Assembly (NCBI RefSeq): GCF_003576645.1
Contig: NC_044920.1
Coordinates: 11,661,536-11,725,535 of the forward strand
Direction of reading: 5' to 3'
Length of the DNA: 64,000 nt
From: Ipomoea triloba
Lineage: Eukaryota; Streptophyta; Magnoliopsida; Solanales; Convolvulaceae
Shown here: piece by piece, positions 33,546-44,474 of the stretch
How positions within the stretch are numbered: position 1 is the stretch's first letter
Layout: each line of letters begins with the position of its first letter
Position numbers and translations under genes: made by a program
Notes under the pieces: generated by a model
Databases searched by the model: none
What the model was told of the DNA's origin: nothing
What the model saw: only the letters and a program-made list of their open reading frames with translations

Positions 33546-35201
33546 TCACCCCTTTGTAACATAGGGTACAACAAATTCACCCTTTTGTTGGCACAACCCG
33601 CCTCCTACACACCTAAGTGTTTGCATCATTATAATGATGAAAAATCATACACTTTGTAAATTGTCTCTCAAAGACTAATTGTGTATACATTTTAAGCACT
33701 ATAAGATTGAGAATATGATGATTCAATATACAACTCAAGAAATTATCTTCAACATTTGAATTATAAGAAACTCTCTCTAGACTATAAAAGGACTACTCTG
33801 GTATATCATCCTCTCAGGTCATTATTGATGTTTTGAGTTTAAGAAGAAACTTGAGAAGGCATACTTTGAAGCTGAATCTTTGGACCGTATTCCTTGAAAC
33901 TATGGCGCAGGTAGTGAAGAGTGAGTCAGCGAGTCGGACAGCAACAGTGTGGATCTCCAAGAAGGGATTTCTTGAACTATTGATTGTAGAGATCTTCGCC
34001 CTCGAAAATCATCTATAGCTTCTACAGATTGGGTATTTATCGTGTATGACACATATTGGGTAAGAATGAGTTCTCTTACCATCTGTTGTATTTGCTGATG
34101 AGATAGTGGATTGGATACACTGAGGATGGTCCCCCAAACGTAGATATTGATGTATATCAAACTGGTTTACTTTATTTTTAATTTAGATTCCACAATTAGT
34201 TCTATCGCTATCACAATAATTGTTTAAACAACTGAGGTTACGGTTAGTGATAAGACTATCTCTCAAACAGTTAAGTCAGAAAGATAATAAGACATTATAG
34301 AATATCACATATACACGAAATTATAGACCATTTGAAATAAATCCGTTGGCGGGAGATAAATTTCAAACGTTTCTTAATTGTAATGACTAGTGGATATTGC
34401 GAAAGGTTACTTTAAGTAAGATTTTCTAGTCGTTGGCCTTTACCTCACTTTTTGTATTGCACCTTTTGTCTAGGCTTTTAAGGAAAATTCTCCATGGAAT
34501 GTGTACCTAGGACTCCACTTGCCTTGGTAACATTTTACATAAAGTTCATGACTTTTAAGGTTTCGAAATGTTCACTCAAAGAATCTCTCGAACAGTAGAT
34601 CCGAGAAGTTAACTCTTACCTTCCGAGTTAACTCTTCGTATCATAACGTTTTGTAACCTTTCGGAGATGACTATCGAATAGTCATTCCTATTACTCGAAT
34701 AAGTTAACTAGTTTCTAGGTTAATTCTTCGAATCCCCACTACTTGGTAAGGTTGGCCCTTCCATTCTTCGACCATTGCAACCTTCTAGTCTTCTGAGTCT
34801 TATACTCTTTGTCGCTTCTACTCTTCATAGCTCCTCATCCTCTTTGACTCCTCGTTTGAGAGCTATGTTTACTGTTCATAGACTAACTTTTCTAGTTACA
34901 GTTCGGCCTCCTCGAAACTATTCGAACTGAACAAAAATTTCTAAATCTAGAAGAGTAAAACGAATTCCGGACTAAAATTTCCCAAGTCTTGTGGTATCAT
35001 TAAAATTTAATTTACACTTGTTCCTAACATGTTTTAAACAAATTTCTAAATATTTATGAATTTTAATTTAAGAGTATGAGTATAGGAAAATTTTAATAAT
35101 AAATTTTGTAAATGAGTAACCACTATAGCAATTAATATGTATAATTATAACAGTAGTCACAATTTTATAAACAAAATTGTACATATTTTCATATTGTACA
35201 A
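33546..35201. other. Repetitive non-coding region
   Basis: This is AT-rich sequence continuing the LTR-like target of the solo LTR. Short frames at 33833-34160 have no recognisable domain. No RNA gene is seen. Confidence 0.4.
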
Positions 35202-35824
35202 TGATGGGGGGGGGGATAGACTAAGGCTCAGTATTAGAAACTCGGCGTAGACAAAAGGACGACTGATGAAGTAGGAAAAGAGGGCACGGAGGAAGGCATG
35301 ATGATGTGGCGTGAGTCGGTCAATGATAGGTCGATCGGTCGAGAGTTCGTGGAAGAGGCGACAAGGTAGTTGAAGATCTTAGACTGAGAGTGTTTGGACA
35401 GTGCTATTGAAACAACTAATTACTGTGGGAGAAGAGTCGGTCCGGGCCGACCTAAGGGCCGTGGCCGAGATGAAGAAGGCGGTGCAAGAAAGGCGGCTAA
35501 GGGAGTTTCCTAAAAGGAGTTAGGTGGTGGAAGGTGGGAGATATGGAAGCAATGTCGAGATAGATTAGGAAAGTATCTAAATTTAATAAGGAAAGAGTTC
35601 CTAACTTGAATATGGTTGTTTAAAGTTTCCAAAGGCAGAAATCCCTCTTAGCATATATAAATAGGGGTTCAAAGCCTCGAGAGAGGCATAAGCAATTCAC
35701 TACACTCAAATGCAATTTATAATACAAAAGAGGGTTGAGAAGTCACTCTAGTTTTCCGATCAAGCGTTAGTCGATCGGTGGTGTTGGCCTGCCGTTCGAC
35801 CATCCACGGTTGATAAAACCAACA
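35202..35824 (+). repeat. 5' LTR of gypsy element, same family as solo LTR
   Basis: 623 bp starting TGATGGGGGG and ending GATAAAACCAACA. It shares AAAAGAGGG, GTTGGCCTGCCGTTCGACCA and the overall layout with the solo LTR. It is followed directly by a primer-binding site. Confidence 0.8.
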
Positions 35825-35843
35825 TTGGCGTCGTCTGTGGGGA
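35825..35843 (+). other. Primer-binding site of gypsy element
   Basis: TTGGCGTCGTCTGTGGGGA abuts the LTR. It is one base different from the TTGGCGCCGTCTGTGGG form frequent in plant gypsy elements. The primer tRNA is not assigned. Confidence 0.7.
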
Positions 35844-36151
35844 TCGATCAAAAGGTTGTGTGGTTTCTAGTCGTCAAGGTTAGGGACAAGGTAGGATGCA
35901 ACTTCAGGTGCAGGCTAATAGTACGACTGGTCAACCTGTTTCTCAGGGAAGGGACCTGCGAGAGCAGCTATCCCAACCCCTTGCTGGCGATTTGCGAGAT
36001 CAGCTTAATCACTAGAGTGCTCGTGCTCAAAGCGAGCAAGTGCGAGTGGAGGATCATGCCATTGATGGGGTCCGAGTTGGGGAGGTACCCCCGCCTCTTC
36101 CACCAGTCTCACCTGAACAACCGAGCAACCTGGAATTCTTGGGGCGCTCAT

Positions 36152-37450
36152 TGATAAGCACCAAGAATAGTCTGTTTTAAGGGTCATTTACGGGCTAGAA
36201 TTGTATGGTTTATTACTCATTTCATAAGGATTTCATGCATTTAGACTCAGATGTGACCAAAACCTCTAACAAGAGCATGGAAGATGTTTTTAAGCTATTT
36301 TACAGCCAAAAGGAGGACTTAAGGCTAGAACTGAGCAGAAAATGAAGAAGCCATGAAGCAGGAGCCTCCCACGCAGCCTCACACGCATGTGGAGGGGCGT
36401 GGAATATTTCCAGTAGCTCCCCACACCCTCCACCACGCGTGTGGATTGATCGCGGAAGATTTCTTCAGGGCTCGACGCGTCGAGAGCCCTGTGACACCCT
36501 AAAAATCAACTTCGGGAAAATTGTCTATTTTGCCTCTATTTTGTTCCCACTATATAAGGCTCATTATCCCAAGCCCTAGGCAGCATATATTAGGTTTTAG
36601 ATTAGGTTTTCTTGGGGTTTTTTCCCCTCTTGGGGGAAATTCCTTTTCGTCTAGGTTAGATTAGATTCAAGGGCAAGGATAAAGATTGGAATTTCAAGAA
36701 CAAAGTGTAAAAGACTCCCCTCTTGAGGGTGGTAACTATTCTCTCCAACTCTTAATCTAATATTTGTTTCTTTGAGATTTCATTTCTTTTTCTAGTTTCT
36801 TTATTATGCTAGAGTAGATTAGAAAGGGGATTGGTGGCCCCGAAGCTAAACTATGTGGCTGATTTGATATTAAATTGCTTTTAGATTGTGAGCTTGTGAT
36901 TGTTGGATGATAAACTTGTGTGGATGATGTTCATAATGCTTTGTGCCTAAGTGTGGCCACATTAGGTAGCAAACCCATAGGAAGTGTGTGTGTGCACGAT
37001 AGCGGCCACTCACGAGTCTAACTCAGCCACATCTCTGCCCTTAGTTCGAAAGGACGAGGTCCGAGAGGAGTGGTAGACAAGGTGTTTGACAAAATGCCCC
37101 AACCGAATGAGGATGTGGGAGTCCAAGTGTGACGCCACTTGGTGGTGTGCCATGAACTCCCAAGCCAAATCCTAGTCCCTTACTTGCAAAACCAAGAGAT
37201 AGTAGACCACATAGGTTAGCCACGAGCCCCAATCTCCACCTTACTTTTCCTTTAATTACAACCAACACAACCTTTCAAACCTTCCTACAAATGACATCCA
37301 ATCTTAGCAAATCCCGTAACTCTTTCTTTTCAACCTCCTAAAGGCCAACACTAATTCGTTCCAATTTGTCATCCTCGAGAGACACGACACTCGGGGACTT
37401 TTCCTCGTTTTACCACCTACATCCACACCTCACCGCAATACTAAACATCA
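36152..37450 (+). repeat. 5' LTR of LARD-like element
   Basis: 1299 bp with TG...CA ends. It contains a good TATA box (TATATAAGG at 36551) and a downstream T-rich leader, so it has the form of a promoter-bearing LTR. Confidence 0.75.
36551..36559 (+). promoter_or_regulatory. TATA box in LARD LTR
   Basis: TATATAAGG lies about 900 bp before the PBS in the LTR and would place the transcript start near 36580, making a long 5' leader. Confidence 0.5.
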
Positions 37451-37453
37451 AAA

Positions 37454-37471
37454 TGGCGCCGTTGCCGGGGA
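37454..37471 (+). other. Primer-binding site (Asp-tRNA type) of LARD-like element
   Basis: TGGCGCCGTTGCCGGGGA, three bases after the LTR, identical to the PBS of the Athila-like element at 31622. Confidence 0.85.
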
Positions 37472-37700
37472 TGGCAAACGGTTTTGAATTGTGTTGACGT
37501 TTTTGAAGTTGGATTTTAAGAGTTCTTGAATTGCTTTTTCTTTTGTTTAAATTTGTTTTCTTATTTTGATTATTTACTTGAAGAAGTGAGCTTACATTGT
37601 CTTGTATATCTTGTGCTCACTTGCAACTACTTCTAGTTGCAAAAGATTTGTTGTTGGTCAAGCTTTGTGCAGGGAATTTTATTGAAAATCAATTAGAAGC

Positions 37701-38954
37701 TTGCCAATGAGAGCTCAAATGCATCCCCATGGTTGCCCACACCATGAGGGTAATTCTTTAAACCATGTTCCACCCCAACCATATCCATATTATCCCCATT
37801 CCACCCATACTTACATTCCACCAACATATCACTATCCACCTCAAAACTCTTATCCATTTCCATATCACTACTTACCGCACCCAACTTCTTATCCATCTTA
37901 TATACATAACCATCACCCACCACCATACACACATCCTATCCCACCGAATCAAAACGAATTTCCCCCACAATACTCCACTTATCAAAATGACTCGGTAAGC
38001 TCTAAAGAAATATTCCAAAACATAGAGAGTAAGTTTGCACTAATGATGAGAACAATCAACCCAAGCTATACTCCTGAGCCATTTTCGTTCCATAATTCCC
38101 ACCCAAACAACCATTACCCATCTCCATCACAAATTCTTAAAGTAAACAATCCAACACATTTCCTTGAAACACCACCTTATAATTCATATTTTACCATACC
38201 CGATCCTTGTGATTATATCCCACTGGCCAAGGACGAAATCGAAATTCTTAAAGAGAAAATAGAAGTATTCACAAGAATGGCCAAGGAGGATACAGCTAAC
38301 TTGAAAGCCGAAATTAGGAGCGAATTAAAGGATTATCTCGCTACACTCCGGGAAGAAAGACTTCCATTGGAGGAGATCGAAACAAAAATGCTAGCCATGT
38401 TGGAGGAGTTCATGAGGACAAGTTCATCACAGATAAGTTATCCACTTGAAGAAAATCTCTCAATTCTGGAAGCCAATCCAAGGATGGATACACAAAACGC
38501 TGGAAAAGAAGTAGGCAGTGAAGGGATGGTAGATTGTTATGCTCTAGTGCTAGAAGAAGTTCCAATTTTCGAATTGGAAAATCCAAAAGAGGTCGAGATG
38601 GAGAGCGATGATGAGAACATCGAAGTAGTGTGGGAAGATAAAGAGCCTACATATGGTAACATTCCTAAACCTTCTTGCATTAATGCTTTTGAAACTCCCT
38701 GCTCTCTTGATAGATTTACTTTTGACACTTGTTTGGATGACTCCCTTTCAAAATGCAACAATGATTTATATTCTTATGATACTGAATGTTTTTATTTCCG
38801 GGAGAATGATTCCATAGGCTTTGTTGACAATTTTATCAATGAGTGCGAAAGTCTTGATAAAAATACTCATGCTCCTTGTAAAGACGACTCCCTACACATT
38901 GATATTTCTATTACTTGCGACTATGATTGCTTTAATTTTTGGGAGGATGAGTGA
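37701..38954 (+). CDS. Unidentified 417-residue ORF of LARD-like element
   Basis: This intact frame starts MPMRAQMHPHGCPHHEGNSL. The first 100 residues are very rich in His, Pro and Tyr. Residues about 175-235 form a probable coiled coil (ILKEKIEVFTRMAKED, IRSELKDYLATLREERL). The C-terminal half is acidic with Cys/Asp/Phe-rich repeats and ends FNFWEDE. I recognise no catalytic domain. Its position right after the PBS suggests a gag-like or element-specific protein of a non-autonomous gypsy group. Acidic sequence of the same style (FEDEYDSFKFLENESYDLG) continues in the next frame to about 39400, so the stop may be a later frameshift. Confidence 0.6.
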   Translation: MPMRAQMHPHGCPHHEGNSLNHVPPQPYPYYPHSTHTYIPPTYHYPPQNSYPFPYHYLPHPTSYPSYIHNHHPPPYTHPIPPNQNEFPPQYSTYQNDSVSSKEIFQNIESKFALMMRTINPSYTPEPFSFHNSHPNNHYPSPSQILKVNNPTHFLETPPYNSYFTIPDPCDYIPLAKDEIEILKEKIEVFTRMAKEDTANLKAEIRSELKDYLATLREERLPLEEIETKMLAMLEEFMRTSSSQISYPLEENLSILEANPRMDTQNAGKEVGSEGMVDCYALVLEEVPIFELENPKEVEMESDDENIEVVWEDKEPTYGNIPKPSCINAFETPCSLDRFTFDTCLDDSLSKCNNDLYSYDTECFYFRENDSIGFVDNFINECESLDKNTHAPCKDDSLHIDISITCDYDCFNFWEDE

Positions 38955-39400
38955 TATATTGGTTGGAAATCATTGGGATTCTAGTTTGTTTGAAGATGAA
39001 TATGATAGTTTTAAATTCTTGGAAAATGAATCCTATGATTTGGGACGAGATGAGTTGATAGGTGAGGGGGATATTACTTCGTTATATTCTGAAAAAAGAA
39101 AGGGTGATTCTTTTAGACAATTAGAGTGGGAAAATGAGAATAGAGAGCGTGAGAAAGAGATGATGGATAAGGAGGGAATTTTCACGTTTGATTTGTTCGA
39201 GGGAATTGAGAGGGGTGATATGACATCCAGTGAAGGGATATGGTCCCAACTTTATGACAAAATTGATAAGAACATCAGGGGTGGAAGAGAGAATGACAAA
39301 ATAAAGGGAGAGGACACTACCTTAGAGGAATCCAGGGGAGTGTTTGAGAACAAAAGTCTTACGATTACATACCATGCTCTTCTTTTATTTAGTTTCGAAT
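38947..39400 (+). pseudogene. Acidic continuation of LARD ORF in another frame
   Basis: The frame reads DILVGNHWDSSLFEDEYDSF, then ENENREREKEMMDKEGIFTF and IWSQLYDKIDKNIRGG, and is strongly charged. It follows the 417-residue ORF without a gap and has similar composition, so it is probably the displaced C-terminus. No domain is recognised, and it runs out at the LTR remnant. Confidence 0.4.
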
Positions 39401-40261
39401 TCAAGAATGTCCTCACCGCAATACTACACATCACTCACCCGGCTAGTAGATATTTACGAGCGAGAGGTACGCCTTCGTAAAGGGGGTGTGCCCCCGGTAG
39501 CTCAGCAAGTGAGGTACGTTCGGCCGGTGGAGCTAGAAAGGTCGACCGCTTCGCGCCAATCTCCAACTCGAGCGAGGTCGATGGAAATCTTAATGCACAT
39601 AGGGTGCCAAGGGAGGTTGTTAGAAATAAAATTGTAATAGTTTTAATGAGCCAATTTTATTTTTTTTAGAAATCCCCTATTTTATTTTTGAGTGAAATCC
39701 TTTTTTGGTCCTTCGTTTATTGGACGTTGGACACATTTAGTCCGGTTTTATTAATTTTGCCACATTTTGTCCAAACTTAATAAATGTTGGACAATTTTAG
39801 TCCACCGTCCAAATTGAGGTTAAGTCTCTGTGAAGTAGAAGGGTAATTTTGTCCTTCCATGTCTAATTCTTCATCAGCTTTATATTTTAAAGTTCACCCG
39901 TGATATTTTCACCATTTGCAGACCCATGAAAGTTCAGACTACATTAATGCACCCATATGCAAATTGCAAAGTTCAACCCAAAGAGTGGTGTGCACGGCGC
40001 CGGCGGGGAGGAGTTCCGCAAAATTCAAGAATTATACGACAAGTTTGAATCTCTCTGTCAAATAACATATTTCCAGACTAAATTATACGTATTCAACAGA
40101 TGAACTGCACAGGTCATCAACATATATAATCCAACATAACAATTTCTAATCAAATTATGTCAACTTTTTCATGCATTTTTTAAAATTCATATTATTCTTT
40201 TTCAAATAAAAATTCTCCTGAAAGAACCTTAGAGCTTGAATTAAAGACAATTATTTCCTAT

Positions 40262-40319
40262 TCATCTTTCACTGTCACTATGTCCAACTGATGTAAATGA
40301 AACAAGGGCTTCACGCATC
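40262..40319 (-). pseudogene. Possible captured 3' terminal exon
   Basis: On the minus strand an acceptor TTTCCCTTTGGCAG is followed by GATGCGTGAAGCCC, reading MREALVSFTSVGHSDSER and a TGA, then AT-rich 3'UTR-like sequence. It is too short to identify and is accepted only because it lies in a Mutator-like element with other exon-like sequence. Confidence 0.3.
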
Positions 40320-40717
40320 CTGCCAAAGGGAAAATTGGGTAAACATACAAAGATGAGTGAGACACCATCCATTATAGTCATACTGCCTCCTTTAAATTGC
40401 AGAAGAAAGATGAAAAAGTTAAAACTATACTCTTCCAAAAAATCAGAAATATGAAACTTTCAGAATCTGTAAAAGAAATTAGCACGGGAATAAGTTAGCC
40501 TAAAGCATCATACTTAATTATTTGAGTTACTTTTCTGCTGTACAGGTTAAATATGTGGACTTTAATTTCCCACCCTAACATCCAATCACAGCTTCTGGAT
40601 CAACATAATTGCAATATCATAATGCAAATGGGAAATGGACATTCACAACAGCAGAGCAAAATGGTCAAAAATTACCTTGAGCAACTGCAATATTGTAAAA
40701 AAACCCAGAAAAATTAC

Positions 40718-40890
40718 CTTGAGCAGCAGAAGTATTCATGTGAACCTGAGCATATTTCGAACCAAACTTAGGCATAAACCATTTATGGCTTCTCCTTCGC
40801 ACAGCAAAGCCAACGACACTGGATGGTTTCCCCACCGAATCTACATATGGTGGTGGTGTCGGCGAGGTGATGACTGTGTTCTCTGAGGGT
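40718..40890 (-). pseudogene. Possible captured exon, unidentified gene
   Basis: The minus-strand frame reads PSENTVITSPTPPPYVDSVG, then SSVVGFAVRRRSHKWFMPKF and GSKYAQVHMNTSAAQ, ending in AAG/GTAATT, a good splice donor. The codon use and splice site suggest a real exon acquired from a host gene. I do not recognise the family. A second GCTCAAGGTAATTTTT donor occurs about 50 bases later, so a small tandem duplication may be present. Confidence 0.4.
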
Positions 40891-42177
40891 TTAAATTCTA
40901 TTCAACAGATCCCACAAGAACCTTTGCTCCGGTGGCTCCGTCGCGGATAGTGACAGCTGATGGTGGACAGCCTTGCTCGACTGTGTCGATTAGGGTTTCG
41001 ACCTCAATTGTTCCGGTTGAGACTCGGGTAAGCATTCGACCCGCATGCAGACTTGATCCCGTGGAACATCTCCTACGAGAGGTCTAGTAGACAGGCGGCA
41101 TCCGAGGATTGCTCCGGGATGGCCGGGATCGTGGTAGGCGGTAATGGGTTGGGTAAGAAGCTCTGGGTTTGATCCAGGATCGTGGTCGCCTGGTCGGCGG
41201 TGATGGGTTGGGTAAGAATGTCTAGGTTTGGTAATGGTAGCAACGGGTTCTGAGAAAGGATCAGAAGATTTGCAAATGAGAATGGGTGTTGGGTTTATTG
41301 AGAGTCTAAGAGTATATTATATGGAGCAGAGAATATCCCGTAGATGGTGACTGAGGCTGTGTAGAAGAACACCAAAAAAGACAAAAATACCCTTCAATTT
41401 CACGGAAACTTAACGTCAATTTAGATGATTGACTAAAATTGTCCCAACATTTATTAAGTCTGGGCAAAATGTGGTAATAAAACCGGACTAAATGTGTCCA
41501 ACCCTCAATAAATGTAGGACTAAAAAAAATTTCACTCTTTATTTTTAGAGTGTAGAGAGTTGACCCGGAAGTCAAGTTCATGACATTAGATTGGTTCGAA
41601 TTATTATTTTATAGAGTTTTTTATGTCATGAGACTTGTAATTCGTTTGCTTCCACTATACACATGAGTATGTGTGATCCAATAGACAAGACTTAGATTAT
41701 CTATACTGGAAGGCATGAGTTTAAATCCCATAAAGAGCATTTTAGCCTTTGAAGACCAAGGAGTGGAGCTAGTTTGCCACGGCCCAACTCCAAATAGGAA
41801 GTCAATATTTTGGTCAATGGAGGAACTCATGGAGCAACCTATGGAGCAAGTCAAGGTCCATGGAGCTAGTCAAGATCAAAAAGTCATAGCGGAGGAAGTC
41901 TTGAAACACTATCTCTACACCATACGCTACACAATGCAATGAAGGAACAAATACATTATCTTGGTGAATATAACCAATGAGTTGATATGGAGCATTGGCT
42001 AAAGGTTTGAACATACTACTTATTGGTCCAGCATTTGAATCCTAATAGCAACATTTTAATCACTAAAGACTAAGCTTGGGAGCTAGTTACACGGCTAAGC
42101 CTTTCTGGAGCTATTCTTGGTCAATGGAGTAACTCATGGAGCTAGTCAAGTCAACATGGAGCAAGTCAATGTCAATA

Positions 42178-42279
42178 CACTACTACACAGACGGCTTTTA
42201 ACGTGTCAATACACTACTACACAGACGGCTTTTAACGTGTCAATACACTACTACACAGACGGCTTTTAACGTCAGCTAA
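42178..42279 (+). repeat. Triplicated CACTA left terminus, 34-bp period
   Basis: CACTACTACACAGACGGCTT begins at 42178, 42212 and 42246. Each 34-bp unit includes GTCAATA, that is the TSD and a few flanking bases. The same triplication is present in the second assembly copy from 45292. Confidence 0.95.
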
Positions 42280-43035
42280 ATAGACCCTTTAACGTCGGCT
42301 AAAAGTCGACGTTGTAAGTGTACACATACAACGTCGGCTACATGTTAACCGACGTTGTAAGGTACACATACAACGTCGGCTATTTACAAATAGCCGACGT
42401 TGTAGGTAACTTAAAAACAAATAAAATACCCTACAACGTCGGCTATTTACAAATAGCCGATGTTGTAGGTAACTTAAAAACAACTAAAATACCCTACAAC
42501 GTCGGCTCTTTACAAATAGCTGACGTTGTAGGTAACTTAAAAACAAATAAAATACCCTACAACGTCGGCTATTTACAAATAGCCGACGTTGTAGGTAATT
42601 TGAAAACTACTAAAATACCCTACAACGTCGGCTATTTACAAATAGCCGACGTTGTAGGTAACTTAAAAACAAATAAAATACCCTACAACGTCGGCTATTT
42701 GTAAATAGCCGACGTTGTAGGTAATTTGAAAACTACTAAAATACCCTACAACGTCGGCTATTTACAAATAGCCGACGTTGTAGGTAACTTAAAAACAACT
42801 AAAATACCCTACAACGTCGGCTCTTTACAAATAGCTGACGTTGTAGGTAACTTAAAAACAAATAAAATACCCTACAACGTCGACTCTTTACAAATAGCCG
42901 ACATTATAGGTAACTTAAAAACAAATAAAATACCCTACAACGTCGGCTCTTTACAAATAGCCGACGTTGTAGGTAATTTAAAAACAAAAAAAATTACCCT
43001 ACAACGTCGGCTAATAAGACTAGCCGACGTTGTAG
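42280..43035. repeat. Left subterminal array of 63-bp palindromic units (copy 1)
   Basis: About ten units of exactly 63 bp start at 42370, 42433, 42496 and so on. Each contains a 34-bp palindrome with arms ACAACGTCGGCTATT and its inverse, then a GGTAACTTAAAAACAAATAA spacer. Some units have CTCTT for CTATT, breaking the pairing. Confidence 0.95.
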
Positions 43036-43213
43036 GGTAATTTTTTTTTTAATATTCATTTTATTTTTCTATTTACACCCAAAACCTGCTCAAATATATA
43101 TAGCAATCACAATCACATTCAAAACATGTACAATTTATATTTATAATATCAAAATTAATAAAAGCAATAAATCTCACAATTGATAATAATTAATAATACA
43201 AGTTCATCAAAAA

Positions 43214-43507
43214 TTATCTATATATAAATTGTGTTTCGCTTCCAAAATTTTTGCTATTGTTACTCACTGTATTATCCAAACAACTTATAGTATTTAGCTT
43301 CAAGTGCTGCTCTCTCCACAAATGTAAATGAGGACCACAAGAGACTGGTGCAAACCACCTTGGAGGTCCACCATCAGGCTTAATAATCTCTTTGGCTAAT
43401 TCAAGATAATCCTTCACAGTTTGAGTCCCATATCCATCATCCCAGTAAACCTCCAACTTTTCTTGAGCACCATCCTTGTTCTTCTCCATCTTCTTCTCCT
43501 CCAACAA
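43214..43507 (-). pseudogene. Captured fragment of phytyl-ester-synthase-like acyltransferase (copy 1)
   Basis: The minus-strand frame reads KLEVYWDDGYGTQTVKDYLE and AKEIIKPDGGPPRWFAPVSC. This matches my memory of the N-terminal region of the plant plastid acyltransferase-like proteins that include phytyl ester synthases (PES1/PES2), where a WDDGYGT...DGGPPRWF stretch precedes the alpha/beta-hydrolase domain. Those enzymes esterify phytol and diacylglycerol in chloroplasts. Only about 60 residues are recognisable; the hydrolase and acyltransferase domains are absent and the tail (LWREQHLKLN) looks like intron read-through. It lies inside the CACTA element next to an aminotransferase exon, so it is a captured piece, not a gene. 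Confidence 0.6.
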
Positions 43508-44192
43508 AGTCTAGTTTACTTATTATTTCCAGCACTCTGGTGCTCATGTCAATGCTCACATCAATAAGAATATGGGGCCTAAACCTGAATTTTACTAGCA
43601 AACAATTGACATGATGAATACGACATTACTAACCACAAAGAATATCTCACTTACATTATAAAGGATTGCTACAACAATAGGTAAATGTATGAACAACAAT
43701 ACCACGAAAACAAATATACGGCAATTACTAAACAGATAAACAAGCTAAGTAAAAGTTTAAAAAATTAAAGATCGCCTCTAACAGAAATTTTTAGCAACTT
43801 GTGAACACAAATGCACATGACGGGGGATTAAATGTTAATACCTTTAGAGCAAGGAATCTTTTGGGTAGTAGAGTAAATGTACTAAGCAGTTTTTTGATGG
43901 ATTAAAGCAGTAGTAACAAGAGATCCTGAGGGAGGAACTGAAAGCTCAAAGCAGAACCATAAGAAAGATAAAAGTAAACTGTTATCAAAAAATAAATAAA
44001 TAAACAAAATGACCGGCCATGTAATAATAAAAATTAAAACGAAAAAGAAAGAAAACACAGAGTGCCATGGTCCAAAAATTCATGATGCTCACATATCCTA
44101 AAGGAAATCCACATCCCCAAGTCCCAGAAAAATAAAAGACAAATCACACTTTGAAAATCCACTCCCTAGCTTTTCTTTTTCTCTTTTCATCA

Positions 44193-44375
<183 letters not shown>

Positions 44376-44449
44376 CTATACAATTGCAAATCCAATTAAA
44401 TTATTCCATAGACAAGAATTGAAGCAATCATAATTTGGTTTCAGAAAGC

Positions 44450-44474
44450 NNNNNNNNNNNNNNNNNNNNNNNNN
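44450..44474. other. Gap of 25 N between two copies of a 3-kb segment
   Basis: 41360-44447 and 44475-47436 are nearly identical. They differ by 126 bp in length, equal to two 63-bp array units, plus several single-base differences. Confidence 0.95.

Larger units (their letters stand above)
36152..39433 (+). mobile_element. LARD-like non-autonomous LTR element, 3' LTR nearly lost
   Basis: A 1.3-kb 5' LTR (TGATAAGCACC...AAACATCA) is followed by a PBS of the Asp-tRNA type and a gag-like frame. There is no protease, RT or integrase. The right border keeps only the last 25 or so bases of the LTR (CTCACCGCAATACTACACAT at 39412-39431). It is flanked by CTCAT (36147-36151) and CTCAC (39434-39438), a 4-of-5 match TSD. 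A deletion removed the rest of the interior and most of the 3' LTR. Confidence 0.7.
35896..39617 (+). pseudogene. Gag start of gypsy element, split by a nested insertion
   Basis: From the ATG at 35896 the frame reads MQLQVQANSTTGQPVSQGRD and LREQLSQPLAGDLRDQ, then a TAG, then a Gln/Pro-rich stretch ending NLEFLG at 36146. The sense resumes after the LARD insertion at 39434 as TRLVDIYEREVRLRKGGVPP and RPVELERSTASRQSPTRARS, until the copia LTR cuts in at 39618. This resembles the disordered N-terminal part of a gypsy gag before the capsid domain. The capsid, protease and pol are not visible, presumably beyond the copia element. Two nested insertions, a stop and a frame change make it non-functional. 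Confidence 0.55.
39690..41537 (-). mobile_element. Mutator-like element with 190-bp TIRs and exon-like cargo (Pack-MULE candidate)
   Basis: The ends GAGTGAAAT and ATTTCACTC open TIRs of about 190 bp that share TTGGACACATTTAGTCCGG, AACTTAATAAATGTTGG and ACAATTTTAGTC. An exact 9-bp TSD, TTTATTTTT, lies at 39681-39689 and 41538-41546. No transposase is present. The interior carries minus-strand exon-like pieces with splice signals, as in elements that have captured host gene parts. Confidence 0.75.

Noticed and set aside
42370..43035. CRISPR-like regular array
   Set aside because: Repeat and spacer are both conserved, there are no variable spacers, and the context is a plant CACTA terminus.
42318..43040. 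Long frames coding for repeated IADVVGNLKTNKIPYNVG peptides
   Set aside because: They are translations of the 63-bp CACTA array, whose unit is a multiple of three. Open frames exist on both strands and the sequence is a palindromic DNA repeat, not a gene.
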